In this document: piece after piece, positions 54,472-62,420 of the stretch
Position numbering within the stretch: the stretch's first letter is position 1
Layout of the letters: every line of letters starts with the position of its first letter
Source of the DNA: Gammaproteobacteria bacterium
GTDB lineage: Bacteria; Pseudomonadota; Gammaproteobacteria; Pseudomonadales; Azotimanducaceae
Assembly: GCA_026706385.1 (NCBI GenBank)
Contig: JAPOYV010000082.1
Span: 1-62,639 of the forward strand
DNA: 62,639 bases
Reading direction: 5' to 3'
The notes under the pieces: generated by a model
Database searches by the model: none
What the model was told of the DNA's origin: nothing
The model's input: the letters and a program-made list of their open reading frames with translations, nothing else
Position numbers and translations under genes: made by a program

Positions 54472-57270
54472 ATGTACGTCACGGCCCTCAATGCCGCCCC
54501 GCATCAGGCGGGCCTCGAAGTCGTCGGTGGGAAAGGACAGTCGCTCGCGAGAATGGCAAACGCGGGCTTCAACGTTCCTGGCGGGTTCGTGGTGACAGCA
54601 GCGGCGTACCGGGCTTTCGTTGCGACGAACCACATGCAGCAGCAGATCGTGTCGCTCGCCAAACCCGCCATTGAGAACGGCCGGGTGTCCTTCGAGCAGG
54701 CGTCCGAGGCCATACAGGCCCTGTTCGCCGACCACGATCCATCCGCGGAAACCACCGCGGAGATCCGTGAAGCCTATGGCTCGCTCACCGACGCGGCCGT
54801 GGCCGTGCGCTCCTCCGCCAATGCCGAAGATCTGCCCGGCCTGTCCTTCGCCGGCCAGCAGGAGACCTATCTGAACGTCCGGGGTGTCGACGAGGTCATC
54901 GCGGCGGTGCGCAACTGCTGGGCTTCGCTTTGGACGCCGCAAGCCATCAGCTACAGGCATCAGAACGGCATCGACCAGGGCTCGGTGGCCATGGCGGTGG
55001 TCGTCCAGATCATGGTGCCTTCCCAAGTGTCGGGCATTCTGTTCACCGCCAACCCCGCGACCGGGGAGCGGTCGGAGATCGTCGTCAACGCGAGCTTCGG
55101 TCTTGGCGAAGCCGTGGTCAGTGGCCAGGTGACGCCGGACACCTACATCGTCGACAAGAACACGTTGCGCGCCAAGGACACGATCATCGGTCCGAAGGCG
55201 CAGCAGATCGTCGCGGATGGCAGCCAGGGCACCCGGCTCGCCGATGTCGACGAAGTCAGTCGCGGCCGATCCTCGTTGACCGAGGACATGCTGCAGCAGT
55301 TGGCGAGGACCGCCATCGAGGTCGAAGAGCTCAATGAGGGCGTCCCCCAGGACATCGAGTGGGCCGTCGTCGGCAAGGATCTCCACCTGCTGCAGTCACG
55401 CCCCATTACCAACCTGCCGGTGCAGCCCATCGAGGTGGCTTGGGAACCCACGCCGCCCGCAAAGATCCTGTGCCGACGCCAGGTCGTCGAGAACATGCCC
55501 GACCCGATCTGTCCGCTATTCGAGGAACTCTACCTAACGGAGGGGCTCGAAGCCCCGCGCAAGGGCCAGCCCAGCTTCTTGGTCGGCGGTGGCCCGCTCT
55601 TCGTGACCTGTAACGGCTATGCCTATTGCCGGGCCGATCACCCCGACAACCACATCGACCCGAACAGTCCCGAGGAGGAGCTGAAGGCCGTCCACAAGCG
55701 AATGATCGATCAGATCTGGGAAAGCCGGGGGGATCAGTCCGTCGAAGAACGCTACGACATGGCGCTCTTTCGTTCGGCGTTGTCGGCAGAAGAGCAGGCC
55801 GAGTTCGATGCTGTCGCCGCAGCCTACGAAGGCGACAACGTGGCCCACGATCTGACCTTGCCGCCTTCGGACAACCCCACGTACGTGGCGAACAACAAGA
55901 CGCAGGACAACGACGTCCGCTGGCGGGCTTGGCAGGAAGAGGCCCTGCCGCGCCTGGTGGGTACGGCCGAGAAGTGGCGCGAGGTGGATCTGCAAACCGC
56001 CACCGACGAGGAACTGCTCGCCGGCATCCGCGACATGGGCATCGCGGAGGGCTACTACTGGACGAGCAATACCAGCCACACCTTCGGAATCGCCAAGTCC
56101 ACCGACGATCAGTTGCAGTGCTTCCTTCACGAGAACCTGCCGGACGACCGCTACATCAGCGGCCAGTTCCTCACAGGTTTCGAGTCCAAGACCCTGCAGG
56201 CGAATGCCATCCTGTTCGAGATCGCGAAGCTCATCCGCACAAGCGAAGCGCTGACCTATCTGGTGACTGCAACGCCCATCAGGTTCCTTCCGCGCGCCTT
56301 GCAGGAACACGCTGAAGGTGGCCCGATCGTCAAGGCGCTCCAAGACTACTTCGACGTCTACGGGCACCAGGGGTACAGCCTCGACTTCATCGAGCCGACC
56401 CAGGAAGAAGACCCATCGGCGACGTTCGCAACCCTCAAGTCCATGGTGCCCGACGAGAACTACGATCCCAAGGATCAGGAGGCCCGCGCTACTGCGGTTC
56501 GGGACCGGAAGTTCGAGGAAGTCTCGAAGAAGCTCGCGGGACTTACCTATTGGCAGTTCCGATACCGTCTGTGGTTCGCCCGCAGGTACAACCACATCCG
56601 CGAAGAGACGTCGTTCTATTTCGGCTACACCTGGCCCGTGCTGCGGCCGATGGCCTTCGAGTTGGGTCGTCGCCTGGTCGGCGCGGGGACGTTTCTCGAC
56701 CCGGAAGACACGTTTTTCATGGTCACCGAGGAGCTCGAGAGAGCCATCGAGGCGCGTAAGTCGGGGGTCAGCCTTCCCGAACTGGGCAAGCTCGCCGCCG
56801 AGCGGCGAGAGCTCCGGGAAGCGCGGAAGCTTTTGCACCCGCCCGGGACGATCCCTAAGGAGGCCAGCAAGATCCCGGCCGTCAGGTTCAAGGAAACCCA
56901 AGTCAGCAACGACGAGTCCGGCGACGCCCTCAACGGCTTCGCCGTGAGCTCGGGTAGGGTTACCGCCCGGGCCAGCGTCATCCTGTCGCCGAACGACTTC
57001 GACAGGATGGAGCCCGGGTCGATCCTGGTCGCCCCGAACACCACGCCGGCTTGGACGCAGCTCTTCGCGCACGCGGTGGGGCTCGTAACCGACATGGGCA
57101 GCATCCTCGCGCACGGGTCCATCGTGGCGCGGGAGTACGGCATCCCGGCGGTGCTGGGGGTGGGCAACGGCACGGTCCGCATCGAGCACGGTCAGTCGAT
57201 CACCATCGATGGCGACGCCGGATTGGTGACGCTAGGCGAGGAAGCGGACGGGGGTGTCCAAGCCGCGTGA
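54472..57270 (+). CDS. PEP synthase / rifampin-phosphotransferase-like protein
   Basis: 932 residues. N-terminal PEP/pyruvate-binding ATP-grasp (VVGGKGQSLARMANAGFNVP, AVRSSANAEDLPGLSFAGQQ, GILFTANPATG), a middle domain of about 450 residues that I do not recognise from PEP synthase, and a C-terminal swivelling domain with the phospho-histidine in SILAHGSIVAREYGIPAV. There is no PEP-synthase C-terminal TIM barrel. This order (ATP, middle, His) is that of rifampin phosphotransferase and related kinases. The true substrate is open. Confidence 0.85.
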   Translation: MYVTALNAAPHQAGLEVVGGKGQSLARMANAGFNVPGGFVVTAAAYRAFVATNHMQQQIVSLAKPAIENGRVSFEQASEAIQALFADHDPSAETTAEIREAYGSLTDAAVAVRSSANAEDLPGLSFAGQQETYLNVRGVDEVIAAVRNCWASLWTPQAISYRHQNGIDQGSVAMAVVVQIMVPSQVSGILFTANPATGERSEIVVNASFGLGEAVVSGQVTPDTYIVDKNTLRAKDTIIGPKAQQIVADGSQGTRLADVDEVSRGRSSLTEDMLQQLARTAIEVEELNEGVPQDIEWAVVGKDLHLLQSRPITNLPVQPIEVAWEPTPPAKILCRRQVVENMPDPICPLFEELYLTEGLEAPRKGQPSFLVGGGPLFVTCNGYAYCRADHPDNHIDPNSPEEELKAVHKRMIDQIWESRGDQSVEERYDMALFRSALSAEEQAEFDAVAAAYEGDNVAHDLTLPPSDNPTYVANNKTQDNDVRWRAWQEEALPRLVGTAEKWREVDLQTATDEELLAGIRDMGIAEGYYWTSNTSHTFGIAKSTDDQLQCFLHENLPDDRYISGQFLTGFESKTLQANAILFEIAKLIRTSEALTYLVTATPIRFLPRALQEHAEGGPIVKALQDYFDVYGHQGYSLDFIEPTQEEDPSATFATLKSMVPDENYDPKDQEARATAVRDRKFEEVSKKLAGLTYWQFRYRLWFARRYNHIREETSFYFGYTWPVLRPMAFELGRRLVGAGTFLDPEDTFFMVTEELERAIEARKSGVSLPELGKLAAERRELREARKLLHPPGTIPKEASKIPAVRFKETQVSNDESGDALNGFAVSSGRVTARASVILSPNDFDRMEPGSILVAPNTTPAWTQLFAHAVGLVTDMGSILAHGSIVAREYGIPAVLGVGNGTVRIEHGQSITIDGDAGLVTLGEEADGGVQAA

Positions 57271-57318
57271 AAAAAAGTTTGAAAAAGTCCTTGCACCGCG
57301 ATTTTCTGCGCGTATAGT
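57269..57318 (+). promoter_or_regulatory. Stable-RNA-type promoter
   Basis: A-rich upstream stretch (57269-57288, UP-element-like), TTGCAC at 57291-57296, 16 bp, TATAGT at 57313-57318, and a GC-only discriminator GCGCCGCC. This is the composition of rRNA/tRNA promoters under stringent control, placed directly after the stop of the preceding gene. Confidence 0.6.
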
Positions 57319-57324
57319 GCGCCG

Positions 57325-57540
57325 CCCTATGGTTGAGATAGCACGACATAAGGGCGTCGCCGCGCGCTGGCGGAGGGCTGGTAGACAGCCTGTCTTCGCC
57401 GCGACCGCGGCCAAGGAGCGCTGTCTCCTGACGTCCACTTAGGTTGTTGCGCCGTTGTCTCCCGGTGCAACGCCGGCGAGATGACGATCACTCTCTCCCT
57501 CCCCTCCCCTCAAGTCATCGTCGTCTCGTCGGCGTTCCCG
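57325..57540 (+). ncRNA. Candidate structured non-coding RNA with several consecutive hairpins
   Basis: Downstream of the promoter the sequence folds, by eye, into: GCCGCG/CGCGGC (57359-57364/57406-57411) enclosing GGCGGAG/CTTCGCC and GGCTG-GTAGA-CAGCC; AGGAG-CGCTGT-CTCCT (57414-57429); GTTGCGCCG/CGGTGCAAC (57446-57454/57463-57471) with loop TTGTCTCC; and a 17-bp stem (57472-57488/57517-57533) with two G-U pairs over a pyrimidine-rich loop of 28 nt. A short frame (ATG 57329 to 57442) exists but looks incidental. No match to 6S, tmRNA, SRP or RNase P signatures. It occupies the only gap over 300 bp in the window. Confidence 0.55.
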
Positions 57541-57573
57541 GTTCCCCCGAAACCCACGCCGTTGTTCGTGAAG

Positions 57574-59388
57574 TCAGTCAGGCGGACCCATTGCGCTCAT
57601 CGGCGCGAGCATGGCATCCGACCGGGCGCGCGCCTCCCGTTTCGCCTCGCCGGGCCCGCGCAAGGCGCGGCCGATGAAGTCGAAGGCCGCGAGCATGCGT
57701 TCCGGCGCAACGGGGACGTGCGCCTCGCCAAGCACCAGTCGATACTCGTGGGGAATCCGCTGTTCCGTGAGGACGCGGTGCAGGAGTTCGTTGCCGACGT
57801 GGTTGTGGAACTGATCCTCGGCGCCGCACTCGACGAGGATCGCAAGCCGGCTGTCGCGTAGCCGGCCCGGATCAGCGGCCGCGATGCTCGCCGGGTTGTT
57901 CGCTGCCCAGAACGCGGGATCGACCGGGGTGCCGAAGCGCGTGCCCAGACGTGGTCGTTTCCACCCTTCGTACCAAGCCGGGAGATCGTCGAACTCGAGC
58001 GCGGGCTCGATACCCGCCGCCATGCCAGCCACGGCGAAGAACGCGTCGGGGTTCTTGAAAGAGACCCGGAGCGCGCCGACGCCGCCCATCGAGTAGCCTG
58101 CGATTGCCACCCGCGACGGATCTCCCCCGTGCCGTTCGCCGATCTGGCGCGGGAACTCTCCTGCGAGCAACGTCGTCCATTGCTCTGACCCGTCGTGGAA
58201 GTCCATGTAGTAGCTGAGTGCCGTGGAGGACGGCGTGGCGACGACCATGGGTGGCAGGACTCCGTCGCGCCATGCCCGCTCGAACAGGTGTCGGCTGCTC
58301 TTGAGGGCGGTCCGGTCGCCGCCCCCGCCGTGGAGGAACAGTAGGATCGGCAGCTTGTGGGCGCTCGCATCGTCTACTAGAAACGCCGGTCCCGGCCGTA
58401 GCACGCTGTACTCCAGGGGGCTGGGCACAAGCCGGGTGTCGAGTGTGGCTTCGCGGTAGTCCGATGCGTCGGCGTGACGGCGCAGGAACTCGACGATCTG
58501 CGCCGTGGGCTGGTCCCCGTCGGTGCCGAGCATGTTGTTGAGTTCGCCGTGGTCCCGGCCCACGGCCTCCAGCACGGTGGCAACGTGGCCAGCGTCGTTG
58601 AGCCGGTTCGCAAATGGAATCGTCTGCGTCGCCGCCGCTGGCCGGCCTTCCGAGTAGAAGATCAGGAACGCCGGGTGCGGCGCCCCGTATTCGACGTGAT
58701 GCCAGGGCGAGACGGCTTCCGCGTCCGGCTCTTCGCCGAAAACCCGTTGGTGCAGGGCCGCCTCGGTCTCGCCCAGGAGTTTTGGGAGGTCGTAGACGGC
58801 GGTGTCGAGTGAAACCACGCCGCGCACCGAGGCTGGGTGAACGCCCGCTTCCTCAAGGAACGTCCCGTTGGTTCCGAGCAGGGAGACGAGGTGGGCACCG
58901 GCCGAATGGCCCACGAGAAAGAGGGTGTGCGGGTCGCCGTCGAACTCGTCGGCGTGGCGCGTCAACCATCCGGCGGCGGAGGTCACGCTCTGTGCCATCT
59001 CCGCCACTGTCGCATCGGGCCGAAGGCGGTAGTTGGCACTGGCGTAGACGAAGCCCTCCGGAACCAGGGCGAGCGGCTGCAGGAAGGCCTGCGCCTTGCT
59101 CCCCGCTATCCAGCCGCCGCCGTGGACGTAGAGCACGATCGGCCTCCGGGCTTTCGGGCCGGCCGCGTCGCTCGGCATATAGAGATCGAGGGTCAGGCGC
59201 TCTCGGTCAACCCCAGGCAGGTCGGCGTAGACCACGTCGCGGCGAACCTCGATGCCTGCGCCTTCGATCCGCTCCGCCGCTTCCGCCGCAAGTCCTTGCG
59301 CCCGCTCTTGGGCTTGGGTGGGGGTGCCGGCCGTCCCGAGAGCTACCACCATGCACATCCTCCCGAGCGCCGTATGGCCACGTTGCAT
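57574..59388 (-). CDS. Secreted double-domain esterase (two alpha/beta-hydrolase domains)
   Basis: 604 residues from ATG 59388 (GTG 59433 is an alternative). Signal peptide GRMCMVVALGTAGTPTQAQ. Domain 1 (about 45-310): HGGGWIAGSK oxyanion motif at 89-93 and nucleophile S162 in GHSAGAH, BD-FAE/HSL-like. Domain 2 (about 325-590): LHGGGGDRTAL and nucleophile S433 in GYSMGGVG, esterase-D/feruloyl-esterase-like. Such fusions are seen in polysaccharide deacetylation; substrate is unknown here. Confidence 0.85.
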   Translation of the reverse strand: MQRGHTALGRMCMVVALGTAGTPTQAQERAQGLAAEAAERIEGAGIEVRRDVVYADLPGVDRERLTLDLYMPSDAAGPKARRPIVLYVHGGGWIAGSKAQAFLQPLALVPEGFVYASANYRLRPDATVAEMAQSVTSAAGWLTRHADEFDGDPHTLFLVGHSAGAHLVSLLGTNGTFLEEAGVHPASVRGVVSLDTAVYDLPKLLGETEAALHQRVFGEEPDAEAVSPWHHVEYGAPHPAFLIFYSEGRPAAATQTIPFANRLNDAGHVATVLEAVGRDHGELNNMLGTDGDQPTAQIVEFLRRHADASDYREATLDTRLVPSPLEYSVLRPGPAFLVDDASAHKLPILLFLHGGGGDRTALKSSRHLFERAWRDGVLPPMVVATPSSTALSYYMDFHDGSEQWTTLLAGEFPRQIGERHGGDPSRVAIAGYSMGGVGALRVSFKNPDAFFAVAGMAAGIEPALEFDDLPAWYEGWKRPRLGTRFGTPVDPAFWAANNPASIAAADPGRLRDSRLAILVECGAEDQFHNHVGNELLHRVLTEQRIPHEYRLVLGEAHVPVAPERMLAAFDFIGRALRGPGEAKREARARSDAMLAPMSAMGPPD

Positions 59389-59461
59389 CCGCGAGTCCGG
59401 CCCGATCAGCCACGAAGCTGGCGACAATAGCACGCGGTCGGCATGGCGGTGTCGCTTGGCG

Positions 59462-59488
59462 GTACCGCGTGCGCGTACCTAGCGGTAC
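59462..59488. promoter_or_regulatory. Inverted repeat between divergent esterase and beta-lactamase-fold genes
   Basis: GTACCGC (59462-59468) and GCGGTAC (59482-59488), perfect 7-bp arms 13 bp apart, midway in the 172-bp gap. Possible operator for a shared regulator, no further support. Confidence 0.35.
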
Positions 59489-59560
59489 TTGGGCGACATG
59501 GATTGCATTTTCGTTGGGCCGTGGCGATCCTGCGTCCCTCGATTCGAATTCGGTGCGGCC

Positions 59561-60673
59561 ATGGACAGTCGTTTTCGCTCCTTGCTCCCGATCGCGGCCC
59601 TTGCCTGCTGTCCCGCAGGGGCCGGGATGGACGAGCCCGGCCTGACCGCGCTCCTCGAAGAGGCCCGCGCGGCGATGAAGATGCCGGGTTTTCGTGCCGC
59701 CGTCCGCTACTCCGATGGCCGGACCGTCCTTGCCGCCACCGGCCTCGCCGATGTCGAGGCCGGCGTCCCGCTCGACAGCGACGTCGGCATGCCGGGCGGC
59801 AGCACCGGCAAGACCTTCGCCGCGGCCCTGACCATGCTGCTCGTGGAAGACGGGCTGCTGTCTCTCGACGACCTGGCGGCCCATTGGCTCGGCGACGCGG
59901 ATTGGTATGACGACCTGCCCAACTCTGACCAGATCCGCGTTGAACACTTGCTGTCGCACTCGGCGGGCCTCTCCGACTATCCGCAGACCATGGGCTACCG
60001 GATGGGTTCGGTCTGGCGTGTCCTGCGACGCGGGTCGGTGCAGTTCGAGCCGGAGGAACTGATCGGCTTCGCGACGATGCGCAAGCCCATCTATCCCGTC
60101 GGCGAAGGCTTCCGGTACACCGACGCTGGGTACCTCGTGCTTGGCCGCGTCATCGAGGCCGCGACGGGGCGTCGTTACTACGACCTGCTAGCCGAGCGGA
60201 TCCTCAAGCCCCTCGAACTCGACGGGATCCGGCCCCAGGATCGGTCGATCCTTCCCGGCATCACGCCCGGGTACACCTTCGGCGCGCGCAATCTGCGCGA
60301 CGACGGCACCATGAAGATCGACCCGTCCTCGGAGTGGACCGGCGGCGGGCTCGTCACGACGCCGGCCATGCTCGTGCAGTTCCATGCGGCCCTCGCAGCC
60401 GGCGACGTGGTCCGGCCGGAGAGTTTCAAGGCCATGCTCGAGGGCGGCTGGCGCGACCCGGCGACGCCGGGCGAGCACTACGGGTTCGGGCTGTTCGTCC
60501 ACGACGACGGTGCGCAGTTCAGTCACGGCGGCCTGTGGCCGGGCTACCGCACCCACGTCGCGCACGAAATGGCGACCGGCATGACGGTCGCCGTGCAGAC
60601 GAACCGCGACGGGCGCGTGGACATGGCGGCACTCGCCGCCCGGGTTGCCGCTGCGGCTCAGTCGGGCCACTAA
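59561..60673 (+). CDS. Serine hydrolase, beta-lactamase/penicillin-binding-protein fold
   Basis: 370 residues with signal peptide RSLLPIAALACCPAGAG. Class C-like fold: nucleophile S81 and K84 (GGSTGKTF), LLSHSAGLSDYP, a Y-T-D-x-G-Y segment in place of Y-x-N (GFRYTDAGYLVLG), and HGGLWPGYRTH near the C-terminus. More likely an esterase or D-aminopeptidase than a resistance enzyme. Divergent from the double esterase. Confidence 0.88.
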   Translation: MDSRFRSLLPIAALACCPAGAGMDEPGLTALLEEARAAMKMPGFRAAVRYSDGRTVLAATGLADVEAGVPLDSDVGMPGGSTGKTFAAALTMLLVEDGLLSLDDLAAHWLGDADWYDDLPNSDQIRVEHLLSHSAGLSDYPQTMGYRMGSVWRVLRRGSVQFEPEELIGFATMRKPIYPVGEGFRYTDAGYLVLGRVIEAATGRRYYDLLAERILKPLELDGIRPQDRSILPGITPGYTFGARNLRDDGTMKIDPSSEWTGGGLVTTPAMLVQFHAALAAGDVVRPESFKAMLEGGWRDPATPGEHYGFGLFVHDDGAQFSHGGLWPGYRTHVAHEMATGMTVAVQTNRDGRVDMAALAARVAAAAQSGH

Positions 60674-60760
60674 GGCGACATCGACAGCCTTGTGCCGCCT
60701 GGGACTTGGGACGGTATATTGACGCGACTGTGTACTTTGGCGTGAGGTCGCTCTAGGACG

Positions 60761-61375
60761 ATGCCATCCGCGATCCGTAGCGGCCGCTTCTGGCTGTGGC
60801 ATGCGCCCCTTCTCCTCTGGCTTGCGTTCTGCTTCTGGTACACGAACACCGGCGGTCCGTTGACGCCGGACGAGATCGAGGACCTGACGACGCGCTTGGC
60901 GCAAGGCGGCACGCCAGCCGAGGGCTTTGAGCGGATCAGGCGTTTCATGGCCGAGGACGAGGGCGACCAGTTCCTGATGGTCAACCTCCTGCACAGGGCA
61001 TCGACACCGGACGCCGACGAGTCGATGGCCCGTTACATGGCGCACATGCTCCCCGCCATGCTGAAGCGCGCCAGCCATCCGATGTTGTCCGGTGCGGCGG
61101 TTGCCGACGCCATGGACCTCGCGGGGATCGAGGGCGCCGAGACCTGGTCGAGCGTCGGCGTGGTGCGCTACCGAAGCCGCCGCGACCTGATGGCCATCGC
61201 AACCGATCCCGCGTTCGGCGGCGAGCACGACTTCAAGCTGGCGGCGCTCGCCAAGACCATCGCGGTGCCCGTGGAACCCGACATCTACCTCTCCGACCTG
61301 CGCGTGCTGCTGCTTCTCGTCCTGCTCGCCGTGGTCGGCCTCGTCAATGCCCTTTGGAGGAGACGTCGTGTTTGA
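60761..61375 (+). CDS. Hypothetical protein with terminal membrane helices, 204 aa
   Basis: 204 residues: one N-terminal helix (FWLWHAPLLLWLAFCFWY), a soluble domain of about 150 residues and one C-terminal helix (RVLLLLVLLAVVGLVNALW) ending RRRRV. The middle has FLMVNLLHRAS and GVVRYRSRRDLMAIATDPAF, reminiscent of DUF1330/dabb-like ferredoxin folds, but I am not certain. The last eight bases overlap the next gene's GTG start, so the two are coupled. Confidence 0.6.
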   Translation: MPSAIRSGRFWLWHAPLLLWLAFCFWYTNTGGPLTPDEIEDLTTRLAQGGTPAEGFERIRRFMAEDEGDQFLMVNLLHRASTPDADESMARYMAHMLPAMLKRASHPMLSGAAVADAMDLAGIEGAETWSSVGVVRYRSRRDLMAIATDPAFGGEHDFKLAALAKTIAVPVEPDIYLSDLRVLLLLVLLAVVGLVNALWRRRRV

Positions 61376-62420
61376 CAACCCCATTGCCGTGCGCGGCGCC
61401 CCCGGTTCGCCATATACCCGCAAGATGCTCGCCGTGCTGCGCTACCGCCGCATCCCGTACCGGTTCCTCGTCGGCCTTTGGACGAAGGGCGAGATCGACA
61501 GCCTGCCGGCTCCGAAGGTGGACCTGCTGCCGACCTTCTATTTCGAGACGGCCGACGGCGGCGTCGAGCCGGTCGTGGACTCGACGCCGATCATCCGGCG
61601 CCTCGAGGCGGACGTGCTTGGGCGCTCGGTGATCCCCCGCGACCCGGCGCTGGCGTTCATCGACTACCTGCTCGAGGACTACGCCGACGAGTGGCTGACC
61701 AAGGCGATGTTCCACTACCGCTGGCAATACGCGGCGGACATCGAACTTGCCGGGGAGATCCTGCCCCGATGGCGCGACCTGACGGCGAGTGCCGAGGAGA
61801 TCGCGCCGCGCTCCAAGTTCGTCCGGGACCGGCAGATCGGGCGCCTGTACGTGGTTGGCAGCAACGACGTGACGCTGCCCGTCATCGAAGCGAGCTACAA
61901 GCGCCTGATCGGCCTGCTCGACGCCCACATCGGCAACGGCCCGTTCCTGTTCGGCCAGCGGCCGAGTGCGGCCGACTTCGGGCTCTACGGCCAGTTGACG
62001 CAACTCGCGACGTTCGACCCCACGCCGTCCCGCCTGACCGCCGATGCGGCGCCCCGGGTCGTGGCCTGGGTGCAGACGGTGGATGATCTGTCCGGGCTGG
62101 ATCCGGCAGACGACGACTGGATCGCACGGGGCGAGGTTCCCGACACGCTCAACGCTTTGCTAGCAGAAGCCGGCAAGACCTACGTGCCGGTGCTCCTTGC
62201 GAACGCCAAAGCGGTGGATGCAGGCGCCGACCGCGTCGTCGCCGAGGTCGAAGGCGAGGCGTGGGTACAACAACCGTTCCCCTACCAGGCGAAGTGCCTG
62301 CAGTGGGTGCGACAGGAGTACGCGCGCCTGGACCCGGCCGACCGCGCGGCGGTGGATGGCCTTCTTGCCGGGACGGGCTGCGAAGCGTTGTTCGACAGGG
62401 AGGACGCCAGGCCGGATTAG
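61368..62420 (+). CDS. Glutathione S-transferase-like protein with C-terminal extension
   Basis: 350 residues from GTG 61368, chosen for the strong GGAGGAG nine bases upstream. N-terminal thioredoxin-like domain (RGAPGSPYTRKMLAVLRYRR, LPTFYFET, VVDSTPIIRRLE), helical GST domain (NGPFLFGQRPSAADFGLYGQ), then about 110 extra residues with PYQAKCLQWVRQEYARLDP. The catalytic residue is probably the serine in GSPYTRK. Function unknown. Its stop overlaps a convergent gene. Confidence 0.82.
   Translation: MFDNPIAVRGAPGSPYTRKMLAVLRYRRIPYRFLVGLWTKGEIDSLPAPKVDLLPTFYFETADGGVEPVVDSTPIIRRLEADVLGRSVIPRDPALAFIDYLLEDYADEWLTKAMFHYRWQYAADIELAGEILPRWRDLTASAEEIAPRSKFVRDRQIGRLYVVGSNDVTLPVIEASYKRLIGLLDAHIGNGPFLFGQRPSAADFGLYGQLTQLATFDPTPSRLTADAAPRVVAWVQTVDDLSGLDPADDDWIARGEVPDTLNALLAEAGKTYVPVLLANAKAVDAGADRVVAEVEGEAWVQQPFPYQAKCLQWVRQEYARLDPADRAAVDGLLAGTGCEALFDREDARPD

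Noticed and set aside
55534-57189. 551-codon minus-strand frame opposite the PEP-synthase-like gene
   Set aside because: No family motif, antisense to conserved active-site sequence.
57254-57442. Short plus-strand reading frame in the structured gap
   Set aside because: No ribosome site, basic low-information translation, and the region is better explained by RNA hairpins. A leaderless 37-codon frame from 57329 cannot be fully excluded.
57325-57540. 6S RNA, tmRNA, SRP RNA or RNase P RNA as identity of the structured RNA
   Set aside because: None of the signature sequences of these RNAs is present and the fold is a series of separate hairpins rather than one long interrupted stem.
59561-60673. 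Antibiotic-resistance beta-lactamase
   Set aside because: Has the fold and SxxK but an altered Y-x-N region and an esterase-like neighbourhood; many family members are esterases or peptidases.
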